A stretch of DNA of 64,000 nucleotides from Caprella mutica (lineage: Eukaryota; Arthropoda; Malacostraca; Amphipoda; Caprellidae), in assembly GCA_947561585.1 (NCBI GenBank), contig CANNZV010000121.1, positions 1 to 64,000 on the forward strand, in the 5' to 3' direction. Below, in pieces: positions 60,401 to 64,000 of this stretch. The first letter of the stretch is position 1. Each line of letters starts with the position of its first letter. The notes under the pieces were generated by a model. It was not told the DNA's origin. It saw only the letters and a list, made by a program, of their open reading frames with translations, and ran no database searches. A program made the position numbers and the translations under genes.

Positions 60401-63400
60401 CAAAAAACAATATTAACTAGTAAACAAAAATATATTATCTTGAAAAATAAATTCAACTTCAAACCATGAAAAGAGATAACAAATATTTCTACTAAGGTAA
60501 AGCCTTTTTCTCTCCTTTAGCTGTGCCCTCGTTTCATAGCTGTTGTTTTCCCTTAGGTTACACCGTACTTCACAGCTTCTCTCTGAGATTACAATTCACG
60601 CCAAGTGGCCCCAGTTGAAAGTTACACCTCCTTCAGTAACTTCTGCGTCAGAAGCCAGGTGGGGGATAAAGAAGAATTAAATATCTAATATTTCATTTTG
60701 TATTTTTGCTCAAAAGTTATATAATTCTTTGATAAATAATGACTATTCAATATTTTTCGGCTGAATTTGTTTTAACCGTTGAAGAAGATTCATCCTAAAA
60801 CTTAAAACAATATTAGTTTGTCATTTCCTTAAACATACTATCGTAACAAGATAAATGTATCATTAATAAAATAATATAAAAGTGGTACAGATTAAGAAAT
60901 ATATAAATAAAAGACTTTTAATTACAGTGGGAAATATCACTTAATCATTAATTAAACTTTTCAGTTTATCGGGTAAATGCAAACCACTTCGCTCCACATC
61001 GCTAGAAAGCTGCGCCGAACTTATCTTCCAGGGCGATATTCCCCCCACACCCCCACCTTCCTCCACCGAAACACCCCGACACCGGAGGGAAGCCTCTAAT
61101 TCTCCACCGGGACAACCTAGCCCCCAGAAAGGGGACTTCTGCCCCCCTGTCAACTCCTCAGCAACATCTGGTGGTCGACAGGTTCTGGAGAGGATTAAGT
61201 TGAATTACCTGTACGACAATAGAGGCGGGGCACTTCTCTTCGACTGTCAGTTCCTCTCCGACAACAAAGTCTTTTCAATAAAGGTGTACACCGACACTGG
61301 TACACCTGTCCCTTTGCAGGCATTCACCAAAGAGTTTACGGTGAGTCTTCAGTATTTTATCGGTAAAATGTGAAGCCAAATTAATAATAAGGAAAGTTAT
61401 CTTAAGAAATTGGCCAACTTCCAAGTTCCATTCAATTTATAAAATTAAATCAAAATCTCTTCATAAATTTCAAAGGTGAAATAACAAATAAACACTTATG
61501 ATTACATAAACTCCTTTTCATTAAATAAGTTATTACAGATAAAATCGATGTAAAATATGAAGAAATTGTCCTTCAAATCTTCTAGATACTGTCACAAATG
61601 ACCTCTGTTACTGAGTCAAAGTATTTAATCTATTTTATATAATAGAATCTTAAATATGATCTGATAAATTAAGGTAACGAATTTTCAGTCGATTTCCCAT
61701 CTTCGGTCTTATAAGAAAAAACGATATAATAATTATTTAACTTATTATTTCACTTATTAAATCATTTTTCTCATATGACCGAAAATGTTAAACTGAACGA
61801 TGATTCGTAACTTCCTTTATTTATTTCATATTATTTTAGATTTAAGCCCTAGACGAGCCTTTACTCTTTTTCACACCTTTATCGTGACTGTGGTACGTGC
61901 CTAACTCACTGATGTCCCCCCAAAGGTATCATGGCAGTCCATCCTACACCTCAACGTGTCCTCCCCCTACATGAAGCTGTGCCACGGCTCAGTGTCAGTG
62001 GACACCAGTCAGCCCCTCTGTAGAAGCAGCAAAAACAAACTGAGGGTGTATGCCCTGGAGCCTTACAATGTGGACAGTGTCAACCCTCCTGTGAACTACA
62101 GGTAAAACTCATGGTAAATTAGTAGGGATAGTTACGAGTTATTGTTCGGTCCCACATATTCGATCATATAATTAATAAGTATATAATTTAACATTTAAAT
62201 TCTTTATTTCAGTTGGTATCCATGATACCAACTGAAATAAATTGAATAATATTATATGATTTTTTCTTATATGTTCGAAAATGTGGAACCGTCCGATAAC
62301 TCAGAACTTACCCTACTGATTATTCATTTGATTTCCTTCAATATAAAATTTATTCCTTCAATATTTTTCATTGAAAAAAAAATCGGAATTCTTTTCTAAA
62401 AAATTTTATATCACAATCACTCAAGTCTTATATGAAGTAATTATTTAATCAATGGAATATACAAACTATTCAGTTCTTTTTATCTTAACTATTTATAATA
62501 ACAAAATAATTCCTATTTAGTTTATTAAATATAGTTACTATTATGCTAATAGTGTACCATGCCCCCAAGGTACGTATCGGAACACCGTGTCACGCACTCC
62601 TCCCTCAACATTCCGTGCTCCGTGTTCGTGGATGGGCCCATCCACTACTGCTTCTCCTACGTCTACGTGGCTACCAATGGGGCAGTCACGGAGGTGGATA
62701 GGGTCTGTAGGCCCACCCTCAGACCCGGAGGTAAGGGGCGGGGGGATTGAAATTTGTGGGGAAAAAATAAAAGATAGGAATTTTTGGACAGTTTCACATT
62801 TTCGATCGTATAAATTTTTTAAATAAAATAACGAGTTAAGTTATTATTATTATCTTTTTTTTATATGCATGATCGAAAATGTAAAATCGTACAATAATTC
62901 AGAACTTTCCCTAACCAATAATAATGTCCTTTGAGTCTACGAATTGGGTAAGTTACGTATTGCCGTACAGTTATCTATTCCCGTACAATATATTGAACTC
63001 GTGAAAAAAATAGGTTTTATGTTTGTGAATTTCGTATAAATTATATAATAAGTAACAAAATTGTTAACGGTTGTTGGAATAACTTGACTTAGGGTAAGTT
63101 CCTAATTATCGGTCAGCACTACATCTTCGGTCATATAAGAAAAAAACAATATATAAATTATTATTACACAGTGCTATCTAATAGTAACAATTTTTATATT
63201 GTTTTTCTTATATGACCGAAGATGAAGAACTGATCGATAATTTGGAACTTACCCTAACCTATAATTTTTTACTGAATTATAGGATGAATTACTGAATTAC
63301 TCTTATATAGGATGTCTTTGTTTAGACCATCTATTTAATATTTCAAAAAGGTTCATTAGAATTGAATAATAATACAATGAATGCTGTGATATCTAGCCAG

Positions 63401-63943
63401 TCTCTAAAATTTTATTTAGAGTTAACAAACGGACAAACTTTGATGATTTCATAACCTCCAATCTATTTATAATTTAATAAAATTTCTCTCTTATAATATT
63501 TTAATCTTAAAAAGATATATTGATAGAGGTGTACATAAATACATTTGAACAGTTCAATTTACCAAGGAAGTACGTGACCACTTGCAATTATTTACACTGT
63601 TAATTGAAAAATTATTTCTGCTTTAGATGAAATTACAATGTTTACAATTGCAGTTTTATTTATCTATTACAAAACTAATATTTATTTCCTTTAAATATTA
63701 TTAAGAAATAATAAATATTTTACATACATAGGGGTAGGTTACGAATTGTCGGTCAGTTTCACATCTTCGGTCATATAAAAAACTATAATAATTATTATGT
63801 TGTTTTCAGTATCAATGCGGCATGGTTCCTGGGGTCCTTGGAGCTCCTGGAGTGAATGTTCTCCCCCCTGTGGTGAGGGGACCAGACGGAGGTACCGCCA
63901 GTGTGACAGTCCACCCCCCATGAACCGGGGGAACTACTGTCAG
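39354..63943 (+). CDS. THSD1-like thrombospondin type-1 repeat protein, 5' part; continues beyond window
   Basis: Eight phase-consistent exons: 39354-39417, 59483-59621, 60118-60294, 60557-60658, 60965-61340, 61926-62101, 62570-62730 and 63810-63943. They give 443 residues. Residues 1-21 are a signal peptide; 22-398 a cysteine-bearing extracellular region; 405-443 the start of a TSP1 repeat with its Trp ladder (WGPWSSWSECS) and CGEG-TRRRYRQC. Vertebrate THSD1 has the same order (signal peptide, ~340-residue N-terminal part with a YCF...C motif just before a single TSP1, then a membrane segment), and a similar YCF...VC pair precedes the TSP1 here. The membrane segment, if present, lies beyond the window. 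THSD1 acts at cell-matrix adhesions in vertebrates; an insect role is not known to me. Linking exon 1 to the rest across 20 kb rests on phase and the need for a signal peptide. Confidence 0.72.
39417..39645. repeat. 19-bp minisatellite made of splice-donor sequence, 12 copies
   Basis: Unit AGTGAGTATAGTAACTTAT (G for A near the end in some). The first unit contains the GTGAGT donor of the signal-peptide exon at 39418; further GTGAGTATAG copies start at 39437 and every 19 bp to 39627. Confidence 0.95.
39836..40671. mobile_element. TIR element with large internal palindrome, intron 1
   Basis: Ends GGGGACCGTCCCC and GGGGACGGTCCC. A long inverted repeat inside (about 40196-40330 against 40370-40495; for example GCATTCGATACTCCAT and ATGGAGTATCGAATGC). 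Poly-G at 39941-39955. The minus-strand ORF across it is a shadow. Confidence 0.75.
40713..40805. mobile_element. Diverged left end of the 7629-7856 MITE family
   Basis: GTAGTTTGTTGTACCTGC then TACTGCACACTTTCATAATTG and ATTAATGACC, as at 7629. The right half is lost. Confidence 0.6.
41215..41434. mobile_element. GTAAGT MITE subfamily with near-perfect hairpin
   Basis: TAGGGTAAGTTCCGAATTAT to ATAATTCGGAACTTACCCTA; the whole 220 bp folds on itself about a CCCGGG centre (41323-41328), with few mismatches. TA flanks. Sister copy at 63093-63256. Confidence 0.92.
41668..41801. mobile_element. GTAAGT MITE copy, diverged hairpin
   Basis: GATCATATAAGAAATC...TAATTCAACCTTTTAGAAGG palindrome, right end ATAACTGTTGATTACCCTAT. 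Confidence 0.6.
41802..42880. other. Intron 1, no gene recognised
   Basis: 42340-42425 has TTCATGGAATAC-type short repeats. 42480-42700 is more GC-rich but without an ORF. The ORF at 41802-41987 on the minus strand has no family resemblance. Confidence 0.4.
42885..43138. mobile_element. GTAAGT MITE copy, diverged
   Basis: Central TGGTATCCTTGATACTGCAG repeated three times; right end GTTCGATATCTCGGAACTTG then CCCTA. Left TIR weak. Confidence 0.6.
43479..43710. mobile_element. Palindromic MITE-like element
   Basis: ATAGTGAACAAAT...ACGGCCATCAG pairs with CTGATGGCCGT...ATTTGTTCACTAT about a short loop at 43590-43602; arms extend outward with mismatches. Confidence 0.7.
43712..45640. other. Intron 1, no gene recognised
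   Basis: AT-rich. A central MITE motif (GGTATCATGGATACCAATTG) stands alone at about 44248. Poly-G at 44581-44591. A perfect 20-bp palindrome GTGACCCACCGGTGGGTCAC lies at 45004-45023. Confidence 0.5.
45645..46050. repeat. Minisatellite, 43-bp unit, ~9 copies
   Basis: Unit AATCAGGACACTGTTAGCAA followed by TATAGGGACACAGTAAGTACCCC in two blocks. Each unit holds a donor-like CAGTAAGT. In intron 1. Confidence 0.93.
46655..47305 (-). mobile_element. Penelope-like element, GIY-YIG end, with inverted flanks
   Basis: Minus strand about 47240-46881 encodes one open frame: KIPPLLSSGLIYKYSCG, QCQSTYIGET, then QLKVRISQHKG and a C-terminal tail. These are the GIY-YIG nuclease motifs and spacing of Penelope elements. 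The RT is missing (5' truncation). Flanks AAGCGAGTGAGACGAC (46672) and GTCGTCTCACTCGCT (47272) are inverted copies. A different family from the element at 4468-6515. Confidence 0.8.
47580..48585. repeat. Outer inverted-repeat element hosting a mariner
   Basis: GTTCTGAAGAACTTGAAGG (47598) against CCTTGAAGGAACG...GAGTTCTTCAGCAC (48537-48572), inverted; ACTCGACGACACGG resumes after the insertion as ACGTCGAGCTGTCC. Weakly defined. Confidence 0.4.
47698..48284 (-). mobile_element. Mariner-type transposon, internally deleted
   Basis: TIRs ATACAGTGTGGCAG...TTAACACTTTTAAATG and the inverted CATTTAAAAGTGTAAA...CCACCCTGTAT, TA at the borders. The minus strand (about 48070-48010) encodes WPTRSPDLVPLDFFFWG, the third catalytic Asp block of a mariner-type transposase. 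Only ~590 bp remain. Confidence 0.8.
48590..48817. mobile_element. MITE family B, copy 2 (right half)
   Basis: Matches 24294-24478 (TTCTTCGCTTGAAATTC, then TTTTATAATCAGTAACCTTA) and ends GTGGAGGGGACC followed by TTAA. The left half is missing. Confidence 0.65.
48933..49062. mobile_element. GTAAGT MITE copy, short
   Basis: CAGGGTAAGTTACGACTTTTC and GTTAATTCGTAACTTACCCT; the interior is deleted to ~130 bp. Confidence 0.8.
49063..50055. other. Intron 1, no gene recognised
   Basis: AT-rich, then a CTCTCACACACCCTC repeat at 49871-49910. Confidence 0.45.
50060..50325. repeat. Minisatellite, 21-bp unit, ~12 copies
   Basis: Unit AGTGCACACCTACCAGATATT (last T varies). Because 21 is a multiple of three, it is open in several frames on both strands; these are not genes. 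Confidence 0.95.
51025..51095. mobile_element. GTAAGT MITE right-end fragment
   Basis: ATGACCGAAGATGTGAAACT, GATAATTCGTACTTACCC; the left half is missing. Confidence 0.65.
51188..51632. mobile_element. GTAAGT MITE, diverged or interrupted
   Basis: Possible left end GGGGTAAATTACGATTTTTTC (weak), right end CCTATAACTCGTAACTTACC then CTAG at 51631. Confidence 0.45.
52285..53450. repeat. Large minisatellite, 31-bp unit, ~37 copies
   Basis: Unit GGTTATCATTTGTTAAATGA followed by CTGACTACACT, with two main variants: TATAT or ACAC after CTGACT, and TTTG or TTCG inside. Variants are clustered, showing local block amplification; ACAC units dominate the right part. Confidence 0.96.
53748..53894. mobile_element. 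GTAAGT MITE copy
   Basis: GGGTAAGTTACGAATTATAG left; TCGATAACTTGGAACTTACC then CTA right. Confidence 0.75.
53895..55315. other. Intron 1, no gene recognised
   Basis: AT-rich throughout; no repeats or ORFs that I can support. Confidence 0.45.
55318..55360. mobile_element. GTAAGT MITE right-end fragment
   Basis: CTATATGACCGAAAATGTGG and ACCGATAACTCGTAACCTCA; only the right TIR. Confidence 0.5.
55361..56230. other. Intron 1, no gene recognised
   Basis: GC-richer at 55380-55560 with overlapping short ORFs on both strands, none family-like. G-run at 55531-55550. Confidence 0.4.
56233..56441. mobile_element. GTAAGT MITE copy
   Basis: TTACGAATTATCGGTCAGTT left (first bases altered), AAAATTCGTAACTTCCCTAC right; central GGTATCCATTATACTTGC palindrome. 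Confidence 0.75.
57003..57092. repeat. Direct repeat, copy 1 (of 59285-59370)
   Basis: TGGTGGTAAGTGACTTTGTT to CTTTTGACGTCA recurs almost identically at 59285-59370. A third, diverged start lies at 56945. No coding sense seen. Confidence 0.75.
57093..58300. other. Intron 1, no gene recognised
   Basis: AT-rich with a poly-G tract at 57343-57352. No supported features. Confidence 0.4.
58303..58975. repeat. Minisatellite, 23-bp unit, ~28 copies
   Basis: Unit AGGACATTGCCTAGGACAAT followed by ATC. Early units (AGGAAAATATC) differ from late ones (AGGACAATATC), so the array is graded. Each unit contains a CCTAGG palindrome. Confidence 0.95.
59140..59250. repeat. GA-rich low-complexity tract
   Basis: Irregular AGAGAGGGGAGATGAGAGAA repeats. 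Confidence 0.8.
59285..59370. repeat. Direct repeat, copy 2 (of 57003-57092)
   Basis: Same 85-bp block, GGTGGTAAGTGACTTTGTTC through CCTTATGACGTCA, 113 bp before exon 2 of the THSD1-like gene. Confidence 0.75.
59483..59621 (+). CDS. THSD1-like exon 2
   Basis: Acceptor TATTTCCAG, donor GTGAGG, phase 1 to 2. Encodes residues 22-67, Ser-rich at first, then GVYTALQGPLRIVIKGNSSL, which looks like beta strands of an extracellular domain. It contains an N-glycosylation sequon (NSS). Confidence 0.8.
59929..60104. mobile_element. GTAAGT MITE, diverged, intron 2
   Basis: GAGTTGAGTTATCGGACAGT left; TTCGTTAACTTGTCACTCAC then CCT right, ending 14 bp before the exon 3 acceptor AG. Confidence 0.6.
60118..60294 (+). 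CDS. THSD1-like exon 3
   Basis: Acceptor CACTTCACAG, donor GTATGG, phase 2 to 2. Encodes residues 68-126, SRFPEGELTSEYLKLSVHLP through a VWGVIVGPIVRGV strand and a Cys (NIPCGV). It is GC-rich relative to the flanking intron. Confidence 0.85.
60557..60658 (+). CDS. THSD1-like exon 4
   Basis: Acceptor TTCCCTTAG, donor GTGGGG, phase 2 to 2. Encodes LHRTSQLLSEITIHAKWPQL and a Thr/Ser/Pro tail (residues 127-160). Confidence 0.82.
60965..61340 (+). CDS. THSD1-like exon 5
   Basis: Acceptor AACTTTTCAG, donor GTGAGT, phase 2 to 0. Encodes residues 161-286: a Cys pair (GKCKPL, ESCAELIF), a Pro/Ser-rich insert with a basic RHRR stretch, then a strand-rich part (LNYLYDNRGGALLFDCQFLS). The RHRR could be a proprotein cleavage site, but that is only a motif match. 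Confidence 0.87.
61673..61816. mobile_element. GTAAGT MITE copy, intron 5
   Basis: AAGGTAACGAATTTTCAGTC left; ACGATGATTCGTAACTTCCT right. Confidence 0.7.
61926..62101 (+). CDS. THSD1-like exon 6
   Basis: Acceptor CCCCCAAAG, donor GTAAAA, phase 0 to 2. Encodes residues 287-344, including SWQSILHLNVSSPYMKLC (sequon NVS), PLCRSSKNKLRVYALEPYNV and two Cys. Confidence 0.85.
62126..62316. mobile_element. GTAAGT MITE copy, intron 6
   Basis: TAGGGATAGTTACGAGTTAT left; GATAACTCAGAACTTACCCT right; strong TTTCAGTTGGTATCCATG centre palindrome. Confidence 0.8.
62570..62730 (+). CDS. THSD1-like exon 7
   Basis: Acceptor CCCCAAG, donor GTAAGG, phase 2 to 1. Encodes residues 345-398: IPCSVFVDG, then HYCFSYVYV and RVCRPT. 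The spaced Cys pair just before the TSP1 repeat is the best link to THSD1. Confidence 0.87.
62778..62916. mobile_element. GTAAGT MITE copy, left end eroded, intron 7
   Basis: TTTGGACAGTTTCACATTTT left; ACAATAATTCAGAACTTTCC then CTA right. Confidence 0.65.
63092..63257. mobile_element. GTAAGT MITE hairpin subfamily, centre deleted, intron 7
   Basis: Sister of 41215-41434: shares ACACAGTGCTATCTAATA but lacks the matching right half of the stem. TIRs AGGGTAAGTTCCTAATTATC and AATTTGGAACTTACCCTA. Confidence 0.85.
63731..63795. mobile_element. GTAAGT MITE left half, abutting the exon 8 acceptor
   Basis: GGGGTAGGTTACGAATTGTC through CTTCGGTCATATAAAAAACT; then ATTATTATGTTGTTTTCAG and exon 8. The right half is absent. 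Confidence 0.75.
63810..63943 (+). CDS. THSD1-like exon 8, TSP1 repeat (first part)
   Basis: Acceptor TGTTTTCAG, donor GTGGGG, phase 1 to 0. Encodes WGPWSSWSECSPPCGEG and TRRRYRQC, the WxxW ladder and CS..CG core of a thrombospondin type-1 repeat; the remaining Cys must lie in the next exon, outside the window. The acceptor lies just after a truncated MITE left end. Confidence 0.9.
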
Positions 63944-64000
63944 GTGGGGGGAATATTTTAATGAAAAGCATTCACTTCAGTTTATTTTGTTTTGTGTATT

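Noticed and set aside
59483..62730. Identity as a PGAP6/TMEM8-type protein
   Set aside because: The downstream TSP1 repeat and the Cys pair just before it fit a THSD1-like layout better; no EGF-like or multi-pass segment is seen in the window.

Overview
Eukaryotic nuclear DNA: AT-rich, long introns with GT/AG borders, and dense transposon and minisatellite content. An arthropod, most likely an insect with a large repeat-rich genome (perhaps hemipteran; that is a guess), fits best. There are no bacterial-style operons, no rRNA or tRNA genes and no CRISPR array. Most long open frames are minisatellite or transposon shadows. The real genes are split into short exons, assembled here by splice phase and protein family resemblance.

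Two host genes lie on the + strand. (1) A TSG101 (ESCRT-I subunit) orthologue runs from about 8615 to 18868. It has ten coding steps: UEV domain, proline-rich linker, coiled coil and C-terminal steadiness box. The third exon exists in two tandem versions of exactly 66 bp (12205-12270 and 12705-12770). Each has intact splice sites and the same phase, and they differ at the ubiquitin- and PTAP-contact positions of the UEV domain. The last exon carries an apparent one-base frameshift in a C run (18667-18671). (2) A secreted or membrane protein with a thrombospondin type-1 repeat, THSD1-like in layout, starts with a signal-peptide exon at 39354. It crosses a ~20 kb first intron, continues from 59483 and runs off the right end. 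Its 5' splice donor is the first unit of a 19-bp minisatellite, so the donor is repeated twelve times.

The rest is mostly mobile DNA. 1-8000 holds TTAA-flanked MITEs, LINE fragments, a Penelope-like element (RT plus GIY-YIG nuclease) with inverted flanks, a hAT-like MITE and short CCAGTCTGCAGA-ended elements. A TA-flanked palindromic MITE family (TIR GGGTAAGTTACGAATTATCG) occurs roughly 25 times across the window, in introns of both genes and between them. It is partly nested, partly in tandem, and once abuts a splice acceptor. Mariner-type transposase remnants lie at 8746-9971, 25153-25542, 36300-38590 and 47698-48284. The third is split by a foldback-like element (36541-37910) whose inverted arms are made of two minisatellites. 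A second Penelope-like fragment lies at 46655-47305.

About a dozen minisatellites, most with 19-23 bp units, occur between 5 and 59 kb (largest: 26575-27615 and 52285-53450). Between the genes (19-39 kb) no further protein-coding gene could be supported. A CpG-rich patch at 22930-23200 could be a promoter or untranslated first exon.
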